A stretch of DNA of 64,000 bases. Source: an uncultured Eubacteriales bacterium (lineage in GTDB: Bacteria > Bacillota > Clostridia > Oscillospirales > Acutalibacteraceae). The notes beneath the pieces are model-generated. The model made no database searches and was not told where the DNA came from. It saw only the letters and a list, made by a program, of their open reading frames with translations. Of the stretch, positions 57,175 to 64,000 are shown one piece after another. The position numbers were made by a program, and so were the translations under genes. The stretch covers positions 46,836 to 110,835 of the forward strand of contig CABUHY010000005.1 in NCBI GenBank assembly GCA_902491475.1. Direction: 5' to 3'. The number at the start of each line of letters is the position of its first letter. Positions within the stretch are counted from its first letter, which is position 1.

Positions 57175-59115
57175 ATGTCAACGCATAAGAACTTTGACAA
57201 AATCTGCTGCGTTGTGCTTGCGCTGACCCTCGTGATTACGGTGCTGTTCATAAACGGAGAAAGCCTCGGCATAAAAAAGGCTTCGAGTGTTATGGGCTAT
57301 GAGGAAAAGCTGTTTGACACCTCATATGTTCACACGGTAAATATAATTATGGACGATTGGGACGACTTTATATCGAGCTGCACAAGTGAGGAATACTACA
57401 CCTGCACAATGGTAATCGACAACGAAGCGTACAAGAATGTCGCAATCAGAGGCAAGGGCAACACCTCTTTAACGCAGGTTGCGTCCTACGGCAACAACAG
57501 ATACAGCTTTAAGATAGAGTTCGACCATTACGACAGCTCAAAGACCTACTACGGACTTGACAAGCTCTGCCTTAACAACATCATACAGGACAACACCTAT
57601 ATGAAGGATTTTCTCGTTTATCAAATGATGAACTACACAGGCGTTCCCGCCCCGCTTTGCAGTTATGTCTATATAACCGTAAACGGCGAGGACTGGGGTC
57701 TGTACCTTGCGGTTGAGGGCATAGAGGAGTCGTTTCTCCAAAGGAATTACGGCAAAAGCTACGGCGAGCTCTACAAGCCCGACAGTATGAGTATGGGCGG
57801 CGGCAGAGGCAACGGTAAGGACTTTGAACAGGAGGATTTCTCGCCCGAAGCAAATGAAAACACCGCACCGCAACAGCCGTTTTCAAACGGTACGCAGGCA
57901 AATTCTCCGCCCGAAATGCCCGACGGCAATTTCACTGCGGACGGAAACTCTCCCGACAATAAAACTGCCGACAACGGACCGAACAACGGAAATATGAACG
58001 CAAGCGACGATGTTCTGTTAAAATATATCGACGACGATTACGACAGCTATCAAAATATTTTTGACAACGCCAAAACCGACATAACAAATGAGGACAGGGA
58101 CAGGCTCATCTCCTCGCTCAAAACGCTTTCAATCGGAGAGAACACGGAAAGCGCCGTTGATGTTTCGGAGGTTATAAGCTATTTTGCCGTACATAATTTT
58201 GTGCTCAATTTTGACAGCTATACGGGCTCGATGATACACAACTATTATCTGTACGAAAACGACGGACAAATGCAGATGATTCCTTGGGATTACAATCTCG
58301 CTTTCGGCGGATTTCAATCCTCGAGCGGCGCCGCCTCGCTTGTAAATTATCCTATTGACACACCCGTTTCGGGCGGCAGCATTGAGGACAGACCTATGCT
58401 CGCATGGATATTCGCAAGCGAAGAGTATACCGAACAGTACCACGAAGCGCTGAAAGAATTTATAAGCGGATATTTTGACAGCGGATATTTTGAAAATATG
58501 ATTGACGGCGTAATTTCAATGATTTCTCCGTATGTTGAAAAGGACCCGACAAAGTTCTGCACATATGAGCAGTTCCAAACGGGAGCGCAAACGCTCAAAG
58601 AGTTCTGTCTTTTGAGGGCGGAGAGCATAAGCGGACAGTTAAGCGGCACAATAGGTTCAACCTCCGACGCACAAAGTGCCGACACGCTTATTGATGCGGG
58701 AGAGCTTAAAATCAGCGATATGGGAACTATGAATAACGCAAATTCCGAAACGGGAGGTCAGCCGACCGCACAGGACGGCAATATGCCTAACTTCCCGAAC
58801 AACGGCGAAAACGCTCCGCCCGAAAAGCCGAGTGCTTCTGCCGCTCAAAGCGATGCCGACAGCTCCGACGGCAGACCCGAGCCGCCCGACAAGTCAAGTG
58901 AAAACGGTTCTCCGCCGCAGGGTATGCAGCAGGGTAACACAGCGAACAGCAATTCCGGAAAGCCCGAAATGCCAGACAACGCCCCGTCCGACGGCGGCAA
59001 CGACAATGCAACGGGTTCAACCGTTTCAGCGGAAAATTATATTTATCTTGCAGTCTGTATCGGAGTATTGGCGCTCGGCATTTTGTTTGCCGTATGCTTC
59101 AAGAAACGGAAATAA
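57175..59115 (+). CDS. CotH-family kinase, surface-anchored
   Basis: The 646-residue protein has an N-terminal signal/anchor helix (residues 10-26), a CotH kinase domain split by a low-complexity insert, and a C-terminal helix with the tail FKKRK. Kinase blocks include RGKGNTSLTQ, YSFKIEFDHYD, YYGLDKLCLNNIIQDNTYM, YLAVEGIEESFL and, after the insert, the metal-binding QMIPWDYNLAFGG. CotH is an atypical protein kinase that phosphorylates spore-coat proteins in Bacillus. The insert (about residues 200-280) and the C-terminal stalk are rich in Pro, Asn, Gly, Asp and Glu with PEMPD-like repeats. As a surface protein it differs from cytoplasmic CotH. Confidence 0.87.
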   Translation: MSTHKNFDKICCVVLALTLVITVLFINGESLGIKKASSVMGYEEKLFDTSYVHTVNIIMDDWDDFISSCTSEEYYTCTMVIDNEAYKNVAIRGKGNTSLTQVASYGNNRYSFKIEFDHYDSSKTYYGLDKLCLNNIIQDNTYMKDFLVYQMMNYTGVPAPLCSYVYITVNGEDWGLYLAVEGIEESFLQRNYGKSYGELYKPDSMSMGGGRGNGKDFEQEDFSPEANENTAPQQPFSNGTQANSPPEMPDGNFTADGNSPDNKTADNGPNNGNMNASDDVLLKYIDDDYDSYQNIFDNAKTDITNEDRDRLISSLKTLSIGENTESAVDVSEVISYFAVHNFVLNFDSYTGSMIHNYYLYENDGQMQMIPWDYNLAFGGFQSSSGAASLVNYPIDTPVSGGSIEDRPMLAWIFASEEYTEQYHEALKEFISGYFDSGYFENMIDGVISMISPYVEKDPTKFCTYEQFQTGAQTLKEFCLLRAESISGQLSGTIGSTSDAQSADTLIDAGELKISDMGTMNNANSETGGQPTAQDGNMPNFPNNGENAPPEKPSASAAQSDADSSDGRPEPPDKSSENGSPPQGMQQGNTANSNSGKPEMPDNAPSDGGNDNATGSTVSAENYIYLAVCIGVLALGILFAVCFKKRK

Positions 59116-59160
59116 AAAAACGCTCTGTATCTCACAAATCAAGATACAGAGCAATTTTTA
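59116..59160. terminator. Terminator after the CotH operon
   Basis: GCTCTGTATCT pairs with AGATACAGAGC around a nine-base loop, with A- and T-runs on the two sides. It also serves the convergent GNAT gene. Confidence 0.8.
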
Positions 59161-59679
59161 TTTGTGTTCACCTATTATTTTTTCCATCCATATCATATTG
59201 TACCACCGCCCGAACTTACAGCCGCAGTTGTGAAAGGTGCCGACTCTGACAAAGCCCATATGCGAGTGGAAATTTTCGCTGTCGTTTGTCAGGTATTCGT
59301 CGGGTTCGTGCGGAGAGGCAATGCAGGCGTAAAGGTTCAAAAAGCCCTTTTCTTTAAGTCTCTTTTCTATTTCGGAATACAGCGCTCTGCCGAGACCGCA
59401 GCGGTGTGCCGATTTATCGGTATAAATGCTCAATGTGCACGAATGTGAATAAGCCTCCCGTCCGACAAACGGTCCTGCGTAGGCATAACCCTTTATTTTT
59501 CCGTCAACCTCGGCAACAAGATACGGGTAATTTTTAAGCGTTTTTTCCATACGCCGCCGAAAAGTCTCCCTGTCGGGTACGGTACATTCAAATGTAATCG
59601 CCGTATTTATAATATAGTAGGAATATATTTTGAGTATTTCCTCCGCATCCTCCAAGCGGGCGTCTCTGACAGTTATCAT
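59158..59679 (-). CDS. GNAT acetyltransferase, phosphinothricin-acetyltransferase-like
   Basis: The 173-residue protein matches the PAT/MddA branch of GNAT enzymes, which acetylate amino-acid analogues such as phosphinothricin or methionine sulfoximine. Typical stretches are ITVRDARLEDAEEILKIY, YIINTAITFECTVPDRETF, acetyl-CoA-binding RCGLGRALYSEIEKRL, and FHSHMGFVRVGTFHNCGCKFGRWYN. The ATG at 59679 follows AAGGAGG; the longer frame from 59700 is less likely. The true substrate cannot be told. Confidence 0.88.
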   Translation of the reverse strand: MITVRDARLEDAEEILKIYSYYIINTAITFECTVPDRETFRRRMEKTLKNYPYLVAEVDGKIKGYAYAGPFVGREAYSHSCTLSIYTDKSAHRCGLGRALYSEIEKRLKEKGFLNLYACIASPHEPDEYLTNDSENFHSHMGFVRVGTFHNCGCKFGRWYNMIWMEKIIGEHK

Positions 59680-59745
59680 ACTTTCCTCCTTATGCTTCAC
59701 GCCCCGTGCTTTTCGGCACAGGGCGCTTTTTATCCGTTTATACGG

Positions 59746-60372
59746 TTAGAAAATCTGACCGGGCAGACTCAACTTTTCCTTTTTCGGGAAAGACTTGTCA
59801 AACTTTTCCGCTTCGTTCTCATCGACATAATAAGCCTCGGGCGTATAATACACGCCCGTTATGCCGTCAAGGAAGCCCTCTTTGAGCTCACGGCACAGAA
59901 AAAACGAAGAGTCCGCACCCTCGGGAAGCCCGTGATAGCGAATACCGAACGATGAAGCATAGCCGAAGCCGCATTTTGAGTAAAAATCGATATTCCCCTC
60001 AAAAAGCACAGCCCGAACGCCGTATTTTCTTGCCCTTTCAAGCGAAAAATCAAGCAGATATTTTCCGTAGCCCTGCCGTTTGTATCGGTTGGCAATGCAG
60101 ATAGGTCCCATCGTCATAACAGGAAGCTTTTCGCCTGCGTCGGTTATGATATACGCCCCGACAAAGGTGTTATAACCTATAATTTCGCCGCCCTTTTCCA
60201 GCACGAACGACAGCTCGGGAATATTTGTGCCGTTTTCGTGAAATGTATGCAGAACATAGTGTTCAAGGCATCCCGGACGGTAAACATTCCAAAAGCTTTC
60301 ACGGGTAAGATTTTCCGTAAGATTAAAATCCTCTTTTGTCTCCAAACGGATAGTGCAGTCATTTTTATTCAT
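59746..60372 (-). CDS. GNAT-family N-acetyltransferase
   Basis: The 208-residue protein is a GNAT of the YhbS-like group. The acetyl-CoA site is GPICIANRYKRQGYGKYLLDF near residue 90, followed by VLFEGNIDFYSKCGFGYAS. The start follows AGAGG. It lies 67 bases upstream of the PAT-like gene in the same direction, with a stem-loop between them. The substrate is unknown; small-molecule or protein N-termini are possible. Confidence 0.82.
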   Translation of the reverse strand: MNKNDCTIRLETKEDFNLTENLTRESFWNVYRPGCLEHYVLHTFHENGTNIPELSFVLEKGGEIIGYNTFVGAYIITDAGEKLPVMTMGPICIANRYKRQGYGKYLLDFSLERARKYGVRAVLFEGNIDFYSKCGFGYASSFGIRYHGLPEGADSSFFLCRELKEGFLDGITGVYYTPEAYYVDENEAEKFDKSFPKKEKLSLPGQIF

Positions 60373-60528
60373 ATTTTTTACCTCTCTGAAAATGTAATGA
60401 CGGACAGCCGAGAGGCTTCAAAGTGCATCAAAACCTCTCGGTTACTCTACACTCTCCAAGGTGTTGTTTTTCAAACAGCAATCTCCTTAAAAATAATAAA
60501 TATATGATAAGCCTTGCGGCATATCGGC

Positions 60529-60990
60529 TTATAAAAGCTTATTCAAAAGAGCCTCGCAACCCTCGTGAATATCACGGTAGGTAATGTCAAACTTGCCCGT
60601 GTACCACGGGTCGGCAACATCCCTGTCGGACTGCGCAAACTCAAGCAGCTTGTGTACCTTTTTGTCGGGGTCCGAGCCGATTATCGAAAAAATATTGCGT
60701 ATGTTGTTATTGTCCATGGCAATTATATAATCGTATTTTTCATAGTCGGACTTTTTAAGCTGTACCGCCCGTTTTCCCTCGCAGGAAATTCCGTGCTTCG
60801 CAAGTTCTGCCCGAGCGGGCGGATATACGGGGTTGCCGACATTCCCCCAAATTTCCTCGGTGCTCGTAGCACTCGAAGCGATAACGAACCCGTCCTGCAA
60901 GCCCTTTTTATTTACCATATCTTTCAATATAAACTCTGCCATCGGACTGCGGCATATATTCCCGTGGCATACAAACATAATTTTAATCAT
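60529..60990 (-). CDS. Low-molecular-weight protein-tyrosine phosphatase
   Basis: The 153-residue enzyme has the active-site loop FVCHGNICRSPMAEFIL at the N-terminus (Cys 8, Arg 14) and the general acid in VADPWYTGKFD near residue 125. Such enzymes reverse bacterial tyrosine phosphorylation, often of capsule or stress pathways. No tyrosine kinase is nearby. GGAG lies six bases before the ATG. Confidence 0.93.
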   Translation of the reverse strand: MIKIMFVCHGNICRSPMAEFILKDMVNKKGLQDGFVIASSATSTEEIWGNVGNPVYPPARAELAKHGISCEGKRAVQLKKSDYEKYDYIIAMDNNNIRNIFSIIGSDPDKKVHKLLEFAQSDRDVADPWYTGKFDITYRDIHEGCEALLNKLL

Positions 60991-61064
60991 AGTTTACTCC
61001 GTCACATATTATAAATTTATCATATCACAAATCCGTTCCGACTTCAAATATAAATCTTCACATC

Positions 61065-61093
61065 TTGAAACGGCGGATAATCGGGTATATAAT
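61065..61093 (+). promoter_or_regulatory. Promoter of the DUF1295 gene
   Basis: TTGAAA, 17 bases and TATAAT. Transcription would begin near 61100, so almost the whole leader is the 19-nt repeat fragment at 61102-61120. Confidence 0.7.
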
Positions 61094-61101
61094 ATTAAGG
61101 T

Positions 61102-61120
61102 CTGAAAGGCTATGGTGATT
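61102..61120 (+). repeat. Terminal 19-nt fragment of the structured element at a gene start
   Basis: CTGAAAGGCTATGGTGATT is identical to the last bases of the ~160-bp element found upstream of rplI and pyrB. Here the rest of the element is absent. As at the other two sites, the ATG inside it is in frame with the downstream gene. Confidence 0.75.
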
Positions 61121-61126
61121 ACTATT

Positions 61127-61918
61127 ATGAATTATCTTATTTTACTTGCGGTTGCGCTGCTCGTCTGCTCAATCGGATTTTACAAATATGTCTATTTTAT
61201 ATCGCTCGGCTACGGCTTTGCGGTTGCGGGTATCGGCATTACGCTCCTGATACTGTACAGACACTCTTTGAGCGCCGCCACAGTGATATGCACTCTGCTG
61301 TTTGTAGTCTACGGCTGCAGACTCAGCGGCTATCTACTCAAAAGGGAACTCAAAAGCGCCGCTTACAACAAGGCAATGAAAAAAGAGATTAAAGACGGCT
61401 CGAGTATGAAATTTATCGCAAAATTCTTTATGTGGATAAGCTGCGGCTTCCTCTACACCCTGCAAACTTCGCCCGTATTTTTCAGGCTTAAAGAAAACAG
61501 GGACACGGACGGTTTTGCGATTGCGGGAGCGGTTGTTATGGCTCTCGGAATTATAATCGAATCGACCGCCGACTTCCAGAAGTCAAAGGCTAAAAAAGCT
61601 AACCCCAACCGTTTCTGTTCAAACGGACTTTTCAAAATCGTGAGATGTCCCAACTATTTCGGCGAGATTGTTTTCTGGACGGGTGTGTTTGTTTCGGGCA
61701 TCAATGTCTATACGGGAGTTGTCGAGTGGGGCGCCTCGGTTATAGGTTATCTTTGCATAGTATATATTATGTTCGGCGGAGCAAGACGGCTTGAAATCCG
61801 ACAGAACAGGAACTACGGAAACGACCCCGAATATCGGGCGTATGTGAAGAAAACGCCGATTATTCTTCCTCTCGTTCCGCTTTACAGCGTGGAAAAATAC
61901 AAATGGCTTGTGGGATAA
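61127..61918 (+). CDS. DUF1295 / steroid 5-alpha-reductase-like membrane protein
   Basis: The 263-residue protein has about six helices and the conserved C-terminal motif of the isoprenylcysteine-methyltransferase/5-alpha-reductase clan: FCSNGLFKIVRCPNYFGEI near residues 165-183, then EIRQNRNYGNDPEYRAYVKK. This group uses NADPH or SAM on lipid-like substrates; the substrate is unknown. I chose the ATG at 61127, seven bases after GGTGAT. An in-frame ATG at 61112 inside the repeat fragment would add five residues. Confidence 0.82.
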   Translation: MNYLILLAVALLVCSIGFYKYVYFISLGYGFAVAGIGITLLILYRHSLSAATVICTLLFVVYGCRLSGYLLKRELKSAAYNKAMKKEIKDGSSMKFIAKFFMWISCGFLYTLQTSPVFFRLKENRDTDGFAIAGAVVMALGIIIESTADFQKSKAKKANPNRFCSNGLFKIVRCPNYFGEIVFWTGVFVSGINVYTGVVEWGASVIGYLCIVYIMFGGARRLEIRQNRNYGNDPEYRAYVKKTPIILPLVPLYSVEKYKWLVG

Positions 61919-61929
61919 GCCGAAATACA

Positions 61930-61972
61930 AACAAGGCGGTATGAATTGACATTCATACCGCCTTAATTTTTG
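61930..61972. terminator. Bidirectional terminator between DUF1295 and cupin genes
   Basis: AAGGCGGTATGAAT pairs with ATTCATACCGCCTT around a four-base loop, with a T-run on the plus strand. Confidence 0.8.
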
Positions 61973-61978
61973 CTTTTA

Positions 61979-62302
61979 TCAGAACGAAACCACTAAAATC
62001 ATTTTGAATTTTTCTTCGCCGAAAACTGCGTGGGGAATACCCTTCGGCATAATTATCGTTTCGCCCTCGTTCAAGATGTAAACATCTCCGCCTATCGTAA
62101 ATCTGCCCGTACCCTCAAGAACGGTTACCATTGCATCGCCGCCCGAAGCGTGGGTTGAAATTTCCTCGCCCTTGTCAAACGAAAAAATCGTAACGCTTAC
62201 GGCGTCGTTCTGAACAAGTGTTTTTGAAACAACCTGTCCCTGCTGATAGTCAACCTGTTGTGAAAGAACAAGTTTTGTTTTCTTATCTATATTTTTATAC
62301 AT
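61979..62302 (-). CDS. Cupin-domain protein
   Basis: The 107-residue protein is a single cupin barrel with motif 1 ISTHASGGDAMVTVLEGTG near residues 49-67 and motif 2 MPKGIPHAVFG near 86-96; the His residues would bind a metal. Stand-alone cupins of this kind serve as isomerases, dioxygenases or binding proteins. GAGGTG precedes the ATG. It follows pyrBI after a 43-base gap but has no obvious link to pyrimidine synthesis. Confidence 0.85.
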   Translation of the reverse strand: MYKNIDKKTKLVLSQQVDYQQGQVVSKTLVQNDAVSVTIFSFDKGEEISTHASGGDAMVTVLEGTGRFTIGGDVYILNEGETIIMPKGIPHAVFGEEKFKMILVVSF

Positions 62303-62345
62303 ATTAACACCTCAAATATATTATAGAATATCTGTCAAGCATTAT

Positions 62346-62765
62346 TCAGTTTGAATACTTTGTTTCGCAATAAATACAGCGATATTCCTTTTTCTCGGGA
62401 TCGGAAAGCTTGAAAATATGGTCTATCTCCTGCTCAACCGATGTAATGCAGCGTGGGTTTTTGCAGAAAATGACATTCGTCAGCTTTTCGGGGAGCCCTA
62501 TGCTCTTTTTTTCGACAAGCACGCCGTTTCTGATAATGTCAACCGTTGCGCTCGGGTCAACAAAGCCGATAACATCAAAGTCAAGCTCAATGTCGGCGTC
62601 GATTTTGATTATATCCTTTTTGCCCATTTTTTTGCTCGGAACATTTTTTATGAGTGCAACCGAAGCGTCAAGGCTTCCCAGATTGAGCAATTTATACAGC
62701 TGCATTGCCCTGCCCGCCTCAATGTGGTCGATTACAACGCCGTTTTGAATAGGCTCTATGTTCAT
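62346..62765 (-). CDS. pyrI: Aspartate carbamoyltransferase regulatory subunit PyrI
   Basis: The 139-residue protein binds nucleotides and assembles with PyrB. The allosteric domain begins MNIEPIQNGVVIDHIEAGRA, and the zinc domain has CKNPRCITS and CIYCETKY. It overlaps pyrB by four bases (ATGA), so the two are co-translated. A PyrI subunit implies feedback control by CTP. Confidence 0.95.
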   Translation of the reverse strand: MNIEPIQNGVVIDHIEAGRAMQLYKLLNLGSLDASVALIKNVPSKKMGKKDIIKIDADIELDFDVIGFVDPSATVDIIRNGVLVEKKSIGLPEKLTNVIFCKNPRCITSVEQEIDHIFKLSDPEKKEYRCIYCETKYSN

Positions 62766-63685
62766 ATTGTGCCCGCCTCCTTCAAAAGTTTGAGTATAAG
62801 CGCCATACGCATATATTTACCGTTTAACACCTGCTTGAAATAGCAAGCCCTCGGGTCGTCGTCTATGGCAACGCTGATTTCGTTTACCCTCGGCAGCGGG
62901 TGCATAATCGCAAGGTCCTGCTTTGCGTTTTTGAGCTTGTCGGGAGTGAGGATATAGCTGTCTTTCAAGCGGAGATAATCCTCCTCGTTGAAAAACCTCT
63001 CCCTCTGCACCCTCGTCATATAGAGTATGTCGAGCTCGGGCATTACGCTTTCAAGGTCGGTGGTCTGAACATAAGGAATGTTCTTGTTCTTTATCGAATC
63101 ACGCTTGACATAGCTCGGGAGTTTCAATTCCTCGGGAGAGATGAGCACAAACTTAATTCCGCTGTATCTTGAAAGAGCGTTTATAAGCGAATGAACCGTT
63201 CTGCCGAATTTGAGGTCGCCGCAAAGACCGACCGTCAAATTGTCAAACCTGCCCTTTTCACGGTAAATTGTAAGTAAATCCGCAAGGGTCTGCGTCGGAT
63301 GGCAGTGTCCGCCGTCGCCTGCGTTGATAACGGGAATTGTCGCCGCCTTTGCCGCAACATAAGCCGCACCCTCTTTCGGATGGCGCATTGCGATTATGTC
63401 CGCATAACAGCTTACAACCTTTGCCGTGTCGGAAACGCTCTCGCCCTTGGAAGCCGAGGACGACGCCGCATCGGTCATTGAAATTACATTTCCGCCCAAT
63501 TCATACATTGCCGCTTCAAAGCTCATTCTTGTCCTTGTGGACGGCTCGAAGAAAAGTGTGGCAAGTTTTTTGCCTTTACAGGCGTTTTCGTATTTTTCGG
63601 GATTTTCGATTATATCCAAAGCGGTCCCGATAAGCTCGTCCAACTCCTCCGTTGAGAGCTCGACTATATCAATGATACTTCTCAT
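62762..63685 (-). CDS. pyrB: Aspartate carbamoyltransferase catalytic subunit PyrB
   Basis: The 307-residue enzyme makes carbamoyl aspartate, the first committed step of pyrimidine synthesis. Signatures are FEPSTRTRMSFEAAMYELGG near residue 48, the carbamoyl-phosphate loop with ASSSASKGES, GDGGHCHPTQTLADLLTI near 128, and MHPLPRVNEI. I chose the ATG at 63685 by family length; an in-frame ATG at 63694 lies inside the upstream repeat and would add MVI. No PyrR attenuator was seen; two copies of the structured element stand where one might be expected. Confidence 0.96.
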   Translation of the reverse strand: MRSIIDIVELSTEELDELIGTALDIIENPEKYENACKGKKLATLFFEPSTRTRMSFEAAMYELGGNVISMTDAASSSASKGESVSDTAKVVSCYADIIAMRHPKEGAAYVAAKAATIPVINAGDGGHCHPTQTLADLLTIYREKGRFDNLTVGLCGDLKFGRTVHSLINALSRYSGIKFVLISPEELKLPSYVKRDSIKNKNIPYVQTTDLESVMPELDILYMTRVQRERFFNEEDYLRLKDSYILTPDKLKNAKQDLAIMHPLPRVNEISVAIDDDPRACYFKQVLNGKYMRMALILKLLKEAGTI

Positions 63686-63846
63686 AATCACCATAGCCTT
63701 TCAGGCAACAAATATCTTATTAAAAATCACCGGTTCAACCTGCGTTGCCTGAACAGGCGTGATGGTGATTTCTGCCATCTCAAAATTGTGCCATAGGCAA
63801 ATTTTGAGGGCATTATAATTATGAATAGTGTGATTTTCACACTATT
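63686..63846 (-). repeat. Structured ~160-bp element, copy B (abuts pyrB)
   Basis: This copy has the same layout as the one upstream of rplI: hairpin AATAGTGTG/CACACTATT, hairpin CTCAAAATT/AATTTTGAG inside TGCC/GGCA, and the palindromic AATCACCAT/ATGGTGATT part that ends in AAAGGCTATGGTGATT directly before the pyrB ATG. Compared with copy A several loop bases differ while stems are kept. Confidence 0.85.
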
Positions 63847-64000
63847 CCCATAGCCTTTCAGGCAACAAATAGTTTATTAAAAATCACCTAATTTAACCTG
63901 CGTTGCCTGAACAGGCGTGTGGTGATTTCTGCCATCTCAAAATTATGCCATAGGCAAATTTTGAGGGCATTATAATTATGAATAGTGTGATTTTCACACT
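63847..64000 (-). repeat. Structured element, copy C (cut by the window edge)
   Basis: A second copy follows copy B head to tail, upstream of pyrB, and is closest to copy A in its loop (CACCTAATTTA region). It runs off the end of the window just inside its outermost hairpin. Any pyrB promoter must lie further right or inside this array. Confidence 0.8.

Noticed and set aside
59701..59740. Terminator between the two GNAT genes
   Set aside because: The stem GCCCCGTGC/GCACAGGGC has its T-run on the plus strand, opposite to both genes; on the minus strand no U-run follows, so it is more likely a spacer stem.

Overview
This 64 kb window looks like chromosome from an anaerobic, low-to-moderate GC Clostridia member, probably a gut Oscillospiraceae/Ruminococcaceae-type organism. 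The evidence is a complete Rnf complex with its ApbE flavin transferase, an oxygen-independent class III ribonucleotide reductase (nrdDG), a sodium-pump decarboxylase beta/gamma pair, the Firmicutes ctsR-mcsA-mcsB-clpC stress operon, RNase J, the gdpP-rplI-dnaB order, a SigH-like sigma factor, and several glycosidases (GH29, GH127, permuted GH3). I could not fix the species from sequence alone. I see no rRNA, tRNA, prophage, CRISPR array or intact insertion sequence.

Layout. 0-6 kb: a GH29 fucosidase (cut by the window edge) diverges from a GH127 arabinofuranosidase; then a long inverted-repeat element, pyruvate kinase with an attenuator-like leader, a tandem 129-bp repeat and an S4-domain RNA-binding protein. 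6-14 kb: rplM-rpsI (with a duplicated 3' end of rpsI), oadB-oadG, citrate synthase, ttcA-thrH-metY and an esterase. 14-24 kb: a membrane-anchored, domain-swapped GH3, a zinc-ribbon protein, a SigH-like factor, phosphoglucomutase with a 32-aa membrane peptide, a repeat-rich gap, secA. 24-34 kb: a leftward series, pseudo-phosphohexomutase, RNase J, a short DHH-DHHA1 GdpP, rplI, dnaB, tilS, hpt, ftsH. 34-41 kb: rnhA, a GPH-type sugar symporter, MITE-like repeats, and the clpC operon behind two CtsR operators. 41-49 kb: apbE-nusG_II-Gx-rnfCDGEAB. 49-53 kb: an iron alcohol dehydrogenase with a PfkB kinase, and an NhaC-type transporter behind a lysine riboswitch. 53-59 kb: nrdDG behind NrdR-like boxes, then a VTC polyphosphate polymerase - DUF4956 - CotH kinase operon. 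59-64 kb: two GNAT acetyltransferases, a low-molecular-weight tyrosine phosphatase, a DUF1295 membrane protein, a cupin, and pyrBI behind two tandem copies of a structured repeat.

How it fits together. Energy metabolism is ferredoxin- and sodium/proton-based (Rnf, OadBG, possibly the NhaC-type carrier), fed by glycolysis and glycan degradation. RNA-level control is prominent: a lysine riboswitch, putative attenuators before pyk and oadB, and a repeat of about 160 bp found immediately upstream of rplI and pyrB.

Most interesting signals. (1) The ~160-bp element (three copies, plus its terminal 19 nt at a fourth site) ends exactly at gene starts; its own AUG is in frame with all three downstream genes, and its Shine-Dalgarno-like GGUGAUU can pair with an upstream AAUCACC that also has an internal alternative partner. 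(2) The VTC-DUF4956-CotH operon is an uncharacterised candidate system linking polyphosphate synthesis to a surface kinase. (3) A GdpP reduced to its phosphodiesterase domains lies close to a degenerate phosphohexomutase.
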